This document shows positions 1 through 11,891 of a DNA stretch of 64,000 bases, one piece after another (the first letter of the stretch is position 1; each line of letters begins with the position of its first letter). A model generated the notes under the pieces. The model had not been told where the DNA came from. It was given only the letters and a program-made list of their open reading frames with translations, and ran no database searches. Position numbers and translations under genes: made by a program. Origin of the DNA: Ditylenchus dipsaci (lineage: Eukaryota > Nematoda > Chromadorea > Rhabditida > Anguinidae); contig SADC01000937.1 in assembly GCA_004194705.1 (NCBI GenBank), positions 62,001 through 126,000 of the forward strand. The letters run 5' to 3'.

Positions 1-734
1 GCGAACATTGCGCTCGCTGTGAATATGAACCCACTTCTTGTTGATTAATCATTTTAGCTGCAAATTGATCATATTTATAAAAAAGATTATATTATTTTGT
101 AGTCAGGTACTACTGTGCAGTCTAACCAGCAATAGAAAAATGTCAGATTTATTTTATTTTTCAATGCGATATTGTCAGAATGGAATTTTTTGTAGCGCGA
201 CCACAACTTTTTAAAGGCAACTAATCAAAAATAAATAGCAAAATTCACCCTGCAAAATTTCTGAATACTTTCGTAGTTGCCGTATTTTTCACTGGTTAAT
301 TTGTGTAAATAATCCCATAAAAAAATATTCGAAATGTCTGGTCGTCTTTTCGAAACGTCTGACAAAGGTGGATAAAAGGCTTTGGCATGAATTCGAAAAT
401 TGGTTCTTTTTCTTTTGAAATTGTTAAATTGAATTAAAGCTTTAAATTGGAGCTTTCCACAAAAGAGGCAAGATGTTTTTTCCGCCAAGTTTTCAAAAAC
501 GGTTCTACCAGGGCCCATATGATAATAAATATGTTAAATTTCTACGGTAAAAACCATAGTAATTTACCGTGATATTTTACTGCGGTAACGTATTATAAAG
601 ATCTACCATGGTTTTAACATTTTTTCCATGGCTAAATAAAAAAATTGAGGCATGAATAAACATGTGGATAGGACACGTGAATTTTGCATGTGAACTTTAT
701 ATGTATCGAGCCATGAATTACAAGTCAGTCTGAT

Positions 735-1030
735 CGAGGCCGGCGGCGCCGCTAGGCGCCGCCGGCGAAAATTTTCGTGGCGGCGGCCCTGGCGCTGGTG
801 GTAAATTTTAATCCGGCAGTGGTAGACAAAATGTCGCCGCCGGCGGCGCAGGCGGCGACGAGGGCGTTGGCGAAAACTTTCAGGTACTGTTAAAATATTA
901 CTCAAAAATAGTACACAAAAAACAACACTTAAGATTGGCTTATTCGGTGAAAATTTGAGTAAGGAGCGGCGGTGGCGCTAGTAAAATTATTAACTTTTAG
1001 CGCCGGCGGCGGCGGTGGCGGCGACGCTGT
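735..1030. repeat. GC-rich GGC/GCC trinucleotide tracts
   Basis: Runs of GCC and GGC codon-like triplets (for example GGCGGCGCCGCTAGGCGCC) occur in both orientations within an AT-rich background. The two blocks, about 740-870 and 960-1035, are partly inverted copies, so the region can fold into GC-rich hairpins. A translated frame gives only an arginine-rich low-complexity peptide, which I regard as a shadow. Confidence 0.6.
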
Positions 1031-4000
1031 TTTTGCGCGCGTCCAACTGTGATCTTGTTTAACGTAATAGAAATGCCTTAGTACCACATTTCCGGCATGT
1101 AATTTGTTGTGTAAAAGAATCGCGTAAAAAATTTACCCTCAAAAGTTGAGGATCGTCATTTTATGTGGGTAACTGGTAAGGTTATCGATACCCTGATCTT
1201 ATGGCACGGGTAAAAAGTTAGCAGTTACCTTGGTAAGTTTACCTGGTAACCATACCCGCTACCTGCGGGTAACTTTTATGGTACGGGTAAGTGGTAAGGT
1301 TAACCGGGTAACTGGTAAGTATACCCTTACCCTCATCTTATGGCACCGGCCTATATGATTGAGAACAAAATTATGCATCTCGATTTTTGATTTACCGTAT
1401 TTCTTCTAATAGAGCAGCATGCCAGTCTATTTTTCAAAAGTCCCGGAAATTGGAAAATTGTCAATCAAAATGACCTTAACTCTGAAATCCTAGTCAAAAA
1501 ATAGGTGGGGGGGGGGGGGTTGCCGCTTTATTAGAGGAAGTACGGTACTTAAGAATCTCGATTTTTAATTTATACAAAAATAATTTAAAGACCAGTAATT
1601 TAAAAAACACCGTATGTTAGGCGATATTCGTTGGTGACTTGCTTTAGATGATTTACATTTTTTTTGATTTGGTTGGATTTATATAAAAATATAACAGCGT
1701 AACAAAGCGGGAGCTCAAACTGAGTCGATCTGCGCTCACAGAATTTCCAAATTAGGTCTATAAAAAAATTTACGGCTGTTTAAAAGTGTAAGAAATTCTT
1801 GGAGCACCCTATAAAACAGGCTGAGACACTCATAAAATATGATTTTCATGCATTGAACAGAATTTCAACTACGGTCAATCCTTGATAAGCGGGCACTTTA
1901 ATCTTAGCAAAACAATCATCTAATTAAAAGTATCTCTAACTATCTGCTATGTCCTGCAACTTATAACAAATGTATGCACTCAAAATGATAAAGACTGATG
2001 AATTGTAAGCAGAAGTAACTTTGCGCACGGGCGATAACGTGATCTATGAAGCTTTGCTGAGATGCGTTTATTGCTGGTTGAAAACTTTCACCCAATGCCC
2101 CGGTTCGGTTCCTGAAACACGGATACCGATACCAATTTTTGGACGCCCTTCGGGGGCTAATATTTCAAATAAGTTATATAATTTCTATTTGGTGATAAGC
2201 ATCACTTTGGCTGTTGCTCTTTTTGACTACAACGAAATGTTAGCAAAATTTTCATTTACACTAAAATCCTATGTATATTGTCGCTCAAAAACCGTATTGT
2301 TTGAGTGTTTAACGGTCTTCAGAACCTCTTGACATTTTCATGGCTAGCTCTAGGATGTGCTCCAGCCGTTGAATTGACTGGTGGAAGTTGAAACCAGATT
2401 TTCTGGCCATGAACAGAAACCGAAAACCAGTGAGTAGATTCTAGAGTTCGAACAGAATCCAGGGTCACATGTAAAAAATAAACAGATATTTGACGACAAG
2501 ATAAAGACTAAAGACTATTCTTTTTTTTGACAATATTGATGTGACAGCAATGTGTCGCACGTATTTTATTGAATCAAAAAGTAGAAAATGGTCAAATAGT
2601 CCTGGATCATACTCACTGTTTTGCATGCGCAATTGCGTTTTTATAAAAAATCGCAAATAAACCATCGATCCAATAATCCGAATACTACATTAATTTTTAT
2701 TTATTATTCCTTTAAAGCAGTTTACAGTTAAATTTTGAAATATTTATGCGAACTACAATTTGCATGAGTTTATACCTGCCTAGACTAAACAAACTATTTT
2801 TTTTAAAGAATGTTGACCCAGTATGATCGCCTATTAACCTCACATTTTTACAAACCCTTTTATCTACCGCACTTTTACGTTTGCTAACAAAAATCGGCTT
2901 TTTATTATCCATACAAATAAAATGTTTCTTTAATGCATCATACATTTTTGTTGCAATGCAAATACACAATAAAAACAAATCGGTTAAATTTGCGCGCCTC
3001 GATCGGCCTTGAATTGCTGAAACCATTTAGCAATAGTTGTCGTTTTTTGCTGTCAATATTCCATTTAACAGAATCAATTCTCTTTATTGTCAAAGGATAT
3101 TTTTCTCATTTTTCTTCTGCAAGTTAACCCATGAAGAAGATAGCAATCTGCGCTGGTTCAAATCAATAACTAGTAGTACTTCTTGTTGTCGACAGCGCAG
3201 TTTGATGTGCCTATGGGTTTTCGAGTTTGCAAAAACGGGTGGCGCGGGATGATAGAATATTTATCTTTTTCTCTCTGCTACTCGTCTAACTTCTGGTCTG
3301 TTTTGGAGTTAAAATTGTTACTAAAGGTAGACTTCACAGAGGTGTTTTTGATGTTTTCATTTAATGTGAGGCTTTTTATTGAACTTTGTTGTGTTGTGAA
3401 CTCTTGATATAGCGCCAGAACTGTTATAGCGACACCGAAATCCATGACTAAGTAAATATTAGGGTTGTGAAACTGCTTTAAAATCGACTATATGGCCATG
3501 ACCGAACCCTAATAAATACAAGCAGCCTATTTTTCATGTCAATCGCAGATCAGCAGCCAAAGAGATAGGAGGTGCCCAAGGTGTGATTATCTCCTTTCCG
3601 TTAAAATGAATCCACGAAATACTAGTCACACCCTACAACAGGACTTGAATTTTTTTACTCCTTCGGTTAAATTGTTTGGAATAAGTAGATGGTATACTAC
3701 AGGGTTCCCACATGACCCTTTTTTTTTTGGTCAAATCAAGCCCTGTTTACATTTTCGCTTCACTTCAAGGGATGACTCAACATTTAGCAATGATGCTCTG
3801 GCTATAAATGCGTCTGTTCCACACAAAAACCAATTTTAGGACCCGTCAAGTGAGTGGTTTCGGGTAATACAGAGTGTTTAACAAAATTGCGGAGATTTAT
3901 CGAAAATTTGGCCAGCGCTTCTATGCCTCGCCGATAACTCCAGTATTAATTGAAATGAAGCCTGCTGTGCATTTCAATAATTGTAGAAGTAGAAAGTAAA

Positions 4001-5247
4001 ATGAATAAAATTAACATCACAATGAAAGCAACAAAATTGAATTCAAAAAATTGTCACTAAATTTTTAAAAATCTCCGTTTTATTTGACTTCCTTCGGATC
4101 CGAATACAGGTATCTAGCCCAGATTTTTTCTTTGGTTCAATAACTTAAAGCTTTCGAGCCTTGTAGTCATTGTCGAAAGTGTAATGAACTTTCTAGTCTC
4201 ATTCTACCTGCTGACTCAGGGTTAGTGCTGTCAGCAAGGGGAAACCACCTTCAACACATCCACTGCTTCCAAGTAAAAAGGAAAGGAAAGAGAAATTGGG
4301 CAGGGCAGAGGCAAAATCGTGATTGAAACTATATTTTTGTTAGTGAATTGATTGATTAGGTGGGCTGGCGACAAGAAGAAGAATAAGTAGAATACCATGG
4401 AAGAGATGGATTGGCTTAGCCAAATTGGGTATCTCCAAGACTTTTTGCGTGGGCTGTCGCTGTTGCAAGACAGCGTCCTGTTGCAGCTGAATTTAGTGAA
4501 TTACAACAGTATTTGATTAAATGTTATTGGCAGAGCACATACTAGATTTTACCAGCAGCACACTGTCTGGACAAAAGTTTGTGACCAAATGTTGAATTTT
4601 TGTTTTTGTTGTTATTTTGTTGTACAAATCATAGCCTCGCTCAAAATTTCTCAAAACACTGGCTTGAAGCTAGTTTTCAAAACCTCAATCCTGATCATTA
4701 TATTTGGCAAAAACCCAAGAGTTGCTAGCAGCTATTTTTTTTATATTTCTAGTGATTTCACTATTTTCCCGAAATGCTTTAGGACTGTTTTAAACATAAA
4801 CCATATTTCTTGAGCTTACTTATAAAATTTCGGGTCTGAAATGAAGTAATAATTTTAGTCACCACAACTCTTCGCCAATAGAAAAAACACTGCAGTTCCT
4901 CTGAAAATTCTTGGCTACCAGGTGCAAGTCGCATTTTTAAAATGTTATTTTTTGTATCAAATGCTCAGAAGGCTGTAAATAGTAGTGAATACAAAAAACA
5001 GGTAAAAACCTTTTCAGCTCAATGTAATTATGATGTCTGGTCGAGCTGAATGTGCACCACCATCAGATCCATCCCGAAAAACCTTTTCGATCAAATGCTC
5101 TTTCGAACCGCACGACGTTTTGCGCATGATCTTTTATTGTAAATTTTCTGTGGGACCATTTTTTAAACCGCACATCTTCTTAGTAATCAATCAAATAGGT
5201 GCCAGGAGATTAGAAATCATTGAATTTTATATCACCATCAAGTATAT

Positions 5248-5596
5248 AGAGTGGACGTTCTATATAGCCCCTCAAGTTCGTTCCCATCTAGGGTCCGACA
5301 CTTTTTTCTTTGTTGTTGTTTTCAAGAAATTATATAGTTTTGCCATTTTTACCTGCAACGCTCCATATAAAATACCTATTTTTAAGATTCAAGGGTATCT
5401 TACATGGAGCATTGCGGGTAAAAATGGTAAAACTATATAATTTCTCACAACCGATCGGCAAAATCGGAATCCTTGCGATATTTCCGACTAGACTGACTAA
5501 TCCCATTTGGCAAAACATTGCAGAAATAAGATTAAAAAAGTGTCGGACCTAGGTGGGAACGAACTTGAGGGGGTATCTTATATAGAGCGTCGACTG
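5248..5596. mobile_element. Palindromic MITE, CAGTCGAC family
   Basis: The right end is a CGTCGACTGTA terminus and the left end is a degraded inverted copy (GTGGACGTTCTATATAG). Inside, TTCGTTCCCATCTAGGGTCC is answered in inverse near 5545-5570, and a near-perfect palindrome spans about 5325-5442. It contains no credible coding sequence. Termini and the internal GTCCGACACTTTTTT motif match the elements at 6899, 27688 and 47075. Confidence 0.75.
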
Positions 5597-6232
5597 TATT
5601 AAAATTTTGGTAATTGACCATATTTGCCTGGAAAGATGTTTCAGTGAATCGAGTGGATGTTGATGGTAGCAGCAATTAATTGGGTTGCGCACGCCTTTGT
5701 CTTAGCTCTATTCCCTTGTGCGACTGCTTAGTCAACCTCCAGAGTGTGATCTTCCGGTCTTCTTCCTACTCTGTATTACCTACCTCTTGCTGCTACTGCT
5801 GCCAGCGAATTAATTAGTTCAAATTTTATTTATGATTGTCTTTCCCTTGTTTCCCTTCTTTTCCGTTACTGACTTGTTGTATTGCTGGTGGAAGTGGTAG
5901 TGGGGATGGTTGTGCTGCGCCTGGACACTGGACTGCGGGGTTAGGCGAGATGATTCTATTTTGATTTGATCATGAGCAGCATCTTGACTCCTATCATTAT
6001 TATTAGTATACACATTTTTGATTTGATTTCTATGGTCGTCAATTGTTGAGTGGCTGTTTACTGCTATATAAAGGTTCAGGCATGCGCTTGCCAAACTTTT
6101 TTAAATAGGGTTTGTGCTCATGTGTGTGTGTTGAAAAATATGTTTTTTGTTTGGTGACGTAAAATGTTCAGAAATAAAAAAGATGTATGTTTGGACATTG
6201 CCTCAAGTTTGACCCCACTTATTTGAATATTA

Positions 6233-6463
6233 GGTCGTGTCAAAAGTTCTGTCGTTTTATTTCAAAAGCAATGTTTGTGGCGTTGTGTTTTTACCATAGA
6301 CTTTTTTAACATTTTTTATAAGTTTACCACTCGTTTTGTAGCCAAGATTCTCAGCTACAAAAGAAGTGGTAAACTTTTGAAAAATATTAAAAAAATCTAT
6401 GGTAAAAACACAATGCCACAAATATTGCTTTTGAAATAAAACGACCGAACTTTTGACACGACC
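6233..6463. mobile_element. Palindromic mariner-like MITE with TA flanks
   Basis: Arms beginning GGTCGTGTCAAAAGTTC are repeated in inverse at the right end (GAACTTTTGACACGACC). Each end is flanked by TA, the target duplication usual for Tc1/mariner elements. The arms extend about 100 bp each and meet near 6340. It carries no coding capacity. Confidence 0.75.
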
Positions 6464-6898
6464 TAATAAAAAAGCTCAACTTGCCGGTTTGAATATTTTG
6501 AAAAATTGTCATTCTTTATTTAAAAGTTTTTCGAACAGCTTCTTCTATTTGTTGCTAAATACCAAACTGAAAATGGCACAAGTTAATGTTTTACTCACAT
6601 GACCCATATTTTTTTCAAAAGTAAAAAATACAGAATGGCCTTAGTAATCTGGCAGATTTCAACGAAGATTAAGATTAACGATTTCCAAAAGGTTTTGCGT
6701 TAAACTTTATTTTAGCAGAAATATCATTTGGTATAAGAAATTACTGTTCCGTATAAATAAGTATGGGAATGGATATGAAAAATTCCCGGATATCTGATAT
6801 AGCCCTGGTATACAATATCAAAAACACTATTAACTTTGCACCGCTGTGGTTTGGACCCTACACAGGAAGACCAACAAAAACAGCTTTTTAATTATGTA

Positions 6899-7319
6899 CA
6901 GTCGACGCTCGATTAAACAACAGAAGTTCGTTTCCGCCTAGTGTCCGACACTTTTTTACCTTTATTTTTCTAATCTTTGCCAGTTCTTTTTTTGACAGTC
7001 TGGTCCTAAACAATGCAAGGATTCCGATTTCGCGGATCGTTTATTAGAAACCTAAGAGTTCTTACGTTAAAAAGCAGAAAACTCGATTTGACGACAGACT
7101 TATTCAAAAAAACAGTGTTTTTAGCCAAGTTTTCACATTTTTAGATCAAAAAATTTAGATTTCTGAAAAACCATCGATAAAATCGGTATCCTTGCGATAT
7201 TTATGACCAGATTTTTAAAACAGAATCGGCGAAAATTATAAAAAAAATGGAGGTAAAAAAGGCATCAAACCTGGTATTTCAGCCGGTCCCTTGCGCATCG
7301 TTAAACCGAACGTCGACTG
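6899..7319. mobile_element. CAGTCGAC-family MITE with TA duplication
   Basis: The element starts CAGTCGACGCTCGATTAAAC and ends in the inverse (GTTAAACCGAACGTCGACTG), flanked by TA on both sides. Internal arms include GTGTCCGACACTTTTTTACC and a CCTTGCGATATTT motif shared with siblings across the window. There is no open frame of interest. Confidence 0.8.
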
Positions 7320-7908
7320 TATGGCATGAAAATTTTTCGCATGAAAAATTCCGTTTTCTAAGTTTCGGCTGTTGCAAATAAGTTAAATTACTTGGTCAAC
7401 TCGATATTGTCAGTGGATTGTGATTTGTTGATTTTGAATGTTTTTATAATCATCATTTATTATTAAAAAGTGCGCAAGAATCGAGTTCAAACTGCTTACT
7501 GCAATTAAAAACCCGAAAAATTTTTTTACAAAATTACCTTGTTCAAAAACTTGTTATCTAGATTTTCATTTTTTGATAGCACATTTATTTTTTAGCAGCT
7601 CATTTTAATTTCAGTAAACAAAAAATATCTAAGATAAGTATAAGTGAAAAGGTTTAACGATGTAAATGCATATTCTAACAACCAATTTGACCATTTAATC
7701 AAGATTTTCACTTTTTATGCATTTTGGCTGTTCTAGCTAAACATTATTTTTTCTTCTATTTCCTTATCTCACCATAACCAAAATTTTCTTTTAGCAAAAC
7801 TTAGTTATAAAGACCACAGCATGGAGATCAGAAACCCCAATTCATTACACCATTCTATCTATAAAATATCTAGCCCAGTTGCAATCCAAATACCTCAACC
7901 CAAAAACC

Positions 7909-9608
7909 ATGTCAATTGCCTATAAGTTGCCAATTATTCTACTTATCCTATTATTCCAACTGAATGCCTACCACCATCTACCCTTACCAACTCTCCAGCC
8001 CCAATTGGAGGTCTTAATCAGACTGGACCCCACATCCCTAGACGATATATCTAGTGACGTGCTGTTGACTGGATGGCACACCTGTTCCATTAAGAAACCA
8101 CCAATAATTGCCGACGTCAGTTTGGAGCCGAACCCTTAAAAATACCTCCAAATGGCAATCCACTAGGTGTGTCTATAGCTGAGGAGTGTGTATGTATGTG
8201 TCCACTTGCCAAACCTGTGTTTGTGTATGGCTCAGATGGTAGTGGCAAGTGTGTGGACAGATTGGAAGACTGTCTAAACCAGTGGTGTTCAAAAATACCG
8301 GCAAAGAGTCAGACATTTCTCAGATTCCTCTGGTTTCATCACCCAAAGAAAGATCTGGCGATGCTATTTTGCCGTCCAAATGGGCGGTGTTGTGGAAAGG
8401 TAGGTCTGTTTGAGGCTTTAGTGTCCTTTTTTCCTGGTTCCGTCCAAGGAAATCACTTAATTTCGCTGGTTTGCAGAAAGTTCAATAAAAGTGAGACCAA
8501 ACACGGGAGTTCGTTGCGAAACCACCAAACTCAGCTACCTTGGAGGTGCATCCATGGATTGGCGAGATGGACAGGTGGATTGGATACGATTTGGATGGGA
8601 AGATAATACTGCTCAGGTCTTTGTAAGTTTTTCCCAATACATAGTCGATTGCCTTTGAAGTTAGAAATGGTCCACGAGATTCTTTGAAAAAAATGTAACC
8701 AGTTTTCCGACCTTGCTATTACTGCTTTTTAAAGTTTCACTGGATGAAAATGACTCTGCCTTTGAATATTGAAAATGTCTAAATATCTGCAATTGCAGTG
8801 GAACCTGTCCAAAACCTCCGATCCTGAAGCAGTATCCAAAACCTAGCCAGTTCCATCCTCAAACTAAACATCAAGTGCTACAAAGGTAGTCATTCACATG
8901 AGCATTGCATGGCATTCAGACTCTCTGGCCAAATACTCGGTGATTCGGCTGTAGTAGATTCTGAAAGCATAGCTTCCAAACCAGCCAGACCGATAACCCC
9001 CTAATTAACCAACACCATCAGCAAGCCAGTGGTCAGCAAGGAAGATTGGAGACCATCCTCATAATTCTGCTGGCCATCCTCCTATTCCTGAGTATATTTG
9101 GCTCGATAGTGCTGTGGAATGTGTGCTGGAGGTTGAAGAAGTCGGAGCTGATCTCCACCCTTCAAATGCAGTTCCTTTACCACATTAAACAAGAAAAAGA
9201 AAAGGCGAGCACGGATGCTCAACAGAGATACTTGGCTAAATCAGCTCCAAACGGTGGATCAGCCAGAATAAATGGTCGGTTTAGATTGTTTTGGACTGGT
9301 TGTAACACTTGTAAGTATTTATTACAGCTGGTCAACCTGCACCTCCAAATGGTTATACACCAAATAGCAGTGGAGGAGTGTATGGGGAAGACTTGGAAGA
9401 TGCTAGTGCTGTTGCTGAAGGTGAGCAGTATGGGGGTTGTCAACCATTTGGAGGTCAAGACAGTGCCAGAAGGCAGCAGGAGTATGGAGATGCAAGTCAA
9501 AATCAGTTGTGTGCTGGTGGCCCTCCAGCTAAGAGGAAGCTTTATTTTAGTGCAGGTAGATCTCAATTTGTGGAGTTTTTTGGTAAAATTGAAACCCAGA
9601 AATCATAA
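7909..9608 (+). CDS. Shavenoid-like membrane protein, N-terminal block
   Basis: This is a type I membrane protein resembling insect Shavenoid, which shapes actin-rich cuticular hairs. The ATG at 7909 opens a signal peptide (MSIAYKLPIILLILLFQLNA). Exons read as 7909-8399, 8477-8622, 8799-9274 and 9328 onward. A cysteine-rich stretch (EECVCMCP...DGSGKCVDRLEDC) is followed by a beta-rich region (TGVRCETTKLSYLGGAS, then HCMAFRLSGQ) and a transmembrane helix near 9049-9120 (ILIILLAILLFLSIFGSIVL). Four one-base deletions break the frame: near 8131-8141, 8276-8280, 8838-8841 and 8997-9001. The last exon either reads to a stop at 9606 or splices at 9555 into the block at 11.9 kb. The family call is from memory of its pattern and is moderately sure; the frame and splice evidence is seen. 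Confidence 0.6.
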
Positions 9609-9849
9609 GTATACTGATTTCCCCAATTATTTCTGTCAACAAATATGAACAATTTCACAAAGAGGACCCCAGGTCTTTGATGAAGCATTGCGGTCGACCG
9701 TAAACCTACAGTGAATTCATCAACAAAGTTCTAATCCTTGTAGCTGACATTACTTCCCTTGACCCAATTTTCGAGGATGTGCCAAAAAGGGGAGATGGTA
9801 AATTTCTCTTGCTGTCCCAGGCTGTTTTTATGCTAAATTTAGGCAAGAA

Positions 9850-10030
9850 TTGGCCAGCGTATGTTAGGGCGAACTCAAACATGTTTTCTTACTACAAAAA
9901 AGTCGACGAATACAGTTGATGCTCTCCATCACGGACCTAAAGAGACCGGGCTCAGTCGTCTTTTATGTAGAGCTGTCCGTTATGGAGAGCGTCGACTGTA
10001 TTTGAGTCTGTCCTAACGTATGCTGGCCTA
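9850..10030. mobile_element. Nested palindromes (GGCCAGCGTATGTTAGG element)
   Basis: GGCCAGCGTATGTTAGG near 9852 is mirrored by CCTAACGTATGCTGGCC near 10012. Inside lies a smaller CAGTTGATGCTCTCCAT / ATGGAGAGCGTCGACTG palindrome, about 9914-10001, which belongs to the CAGTCGAC family. A second copy of the outer element without this insert is at about 20216-20306. Confidence 0.65.
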
Positions 10031-10360
10031 CCCTCGCTGAGCCTAAAAGATAACAGTATTTTAAGAAAATAATTTGTGCCAAAAAAACAACAGGGGGGAC
10101 CAAAGCATATTTTAGGCGTATCCTCGAACACATATGGAGCCAAAAGTTCATTATGTGTTATGGCCCGTCCCCATGATTTTGTTGCAAGACACGCCAAGAA
10201 GGCTTTGCAGGTATATGGAGTTTGAACTATTTTATAAAAGTGATGTCCGCTACAAGGATTAGAATTTTCTAGATGAATTTACATAGAGCGGGCGTTGCCC
10301 TCTTTTTATGTACATTTTTTACAAAGACAGTGTTGCTGAGGCAATTCTCGAATCCCAGTA

Positions 10361-10544
10361 CAGTCTACTCTCGTTAAACTGGCACAACAATAAACTGGCA
10401 CCCTCGATAAACTGGCACTTTGAAAAAGCTCTATTTGGCTGGCCGACAGAGAAATTAGGCAAAGTAACATCACACTAAACTGGCACCCGATAAACTGGCA
10501 CCTCAGGCTGGTCCCAGAGGTGCCAGTTTATCGAGAGTAGACTG
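10361..10544. mobile_element. CAGTCTAC-ended MITE with TA duplication
   Basis: Termini CAGTCTACTCTCGTTAAACT and the inverse AGTTTATCGAGAGTAGACTG are flanked by TA. The interior consists of several ACTGGCAC-containing subrepeats. It lies in the candidate 2.4-kb intron of the shavenoid-like gene. Confidence 0.75.
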
Positions 10545-11654
10545 TAGTGGTTTTCATCTTTCAAATATAATTTTTTTTCGATTGAGGGTGAACACCAATT
10601 TATCGTGATCTTTTTTTGTCCCATGTGAAAAAATACTGAAAGCAAATTTTTACCCCGAAAGTCAGAAATAAAAAAGAGGCATTAGATATAGTATTTCGTC
10701 ACTAAAACATTATCAAACAAACCTACCAAAAAGTTCCAATTAGACGTTTTTGTCTGCTTAAAATATCCAAATGCTGCTTTATGAGCTTTTAAACTTGTAT
10801 TTTGACTATTTGTAGCCAGTTTCCCACAATTTGTACCTTCTTACCCACTAGAAATACAAAATAATGTTATTTTTGAAGCAACCAAATATTTTTTCTTCCA
10901 TTTTTCATATTTTGGACCAAAGACTGAATATTTTGAAAAAAGTCTGAAATTAGCTGGCTAGTGATGTCTTTATTTTCTTTTTATATTTTTTTGGGTTTCC
11001 AGTAGGTGCACTTTGCACAAATATTTGCACATAATTCAGTAGCCTTAGAGCAAGTAACAGGAAAACAAAGCGAAATAAGATTTTCAATGCTTTCCATCTC
11101 TCAATAAGGCTGTTTACTTTGCTTAGGCTGTGGAAAGTAAGAATTCTGTTTTTGCCTGGCCCTAAAATGTTGGTTGCTACTTCTAATCCTTTTTATCAAA
11201 TATAAACAAATCCATTTTCCATATTGGCTTGTTCTGGTAAATGTATCTAATAGCTTTTTAAATTTAGTTAAAAAAACTGTTATCTTTTTTATATTTTTTT
11301 TTCACAAAAAATGGGCTGGGAAATAAAAACGGGACTGTTCGACTTGAATAAGACTATGACCTTGCAATAAAAGGGATGGGATTTCGCTCAGTTAATCATT
11401 GTACAGCAAAAAAGTTTCAATAAACCCTTTTTATGCTGTCCTATTAAAATCAGCATTAATTTCGTTAGAGCCTCCTCCTAGTTTGCCCCTCAATTTTCTT
11501 TGGTTGATTGCTGGACCGAGTGTAGATCAGTCTCAAGCATGCTTACCAAGCTACAAAAAGTAAGAAAAAGGTGTTTAAGTTTGTACACGGCAGACTCTGC
11601 GCCTTACCACAATCCTGAAAATCAGCTAGATTGTACCAAGGCAAAATAGGAAGG

Positions 11655-11785
11655 ACGGTATATTACCTTAGCCAAGACTACCTTAGCCAAGCAAGCATCG
11701 CCAAGTTTGGCCAAGACTCCTCTAAGTATTGGTCAAGAGTCTTGGCCAAGCTTGGCGGTGCTTGGCTAAGATAGTATATCTTTTT
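11655..11785. repeat. Palindrome of CTTAGCCAAG units
   Basis: A short inverted repeat is made of CTTAGCCAAG and CTTGGCCAAG units, beginning GGTATATTACCTTAGCC and ending GGCTAAGATAGTATATC. It lies upstream of the 11.9-kb exon. Confidence 0.55.
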
Positions 11786-11891
11786 TATTGGTGTTCTTTA
11801 ATTTTTTTATCTTTTCAAACATACTTGGCTCAACCTAACATTTATATGCCGGAAAACTAAAAAAGTCGGTGTAACTAAGCTGATTGTTCAG

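Larger units (their letters stand above)
1..7800. other. Gene-free repeat-rich region
   Basis: I see no supportable gene here. Open frames are short, lack family motifs and do not link into exons with sensible splice sites. The stretch holds GC-rich trinucleotide sequence near 735-1030, GGTAAC/GGTAAG-rich sequence near 1160-1340, and several palindromic elements listed separately. A G run lies at about 1505-1520 next to a TATTTCTTCTAATAGAG-type motif that recurs elsewhere in the window. Confidence 0.6.

Noticed and set aside
603..905. Arginine-rich frame on the minus strand
   Set aside because: It is a by-product of the GGC/GCC trinucleotide tract; no start context or splice partner.
5030..5552. 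Overlapping frames of 80-136 residues
   Set aside because: They run through the arms of a palindromic MITE and show no protein family features.
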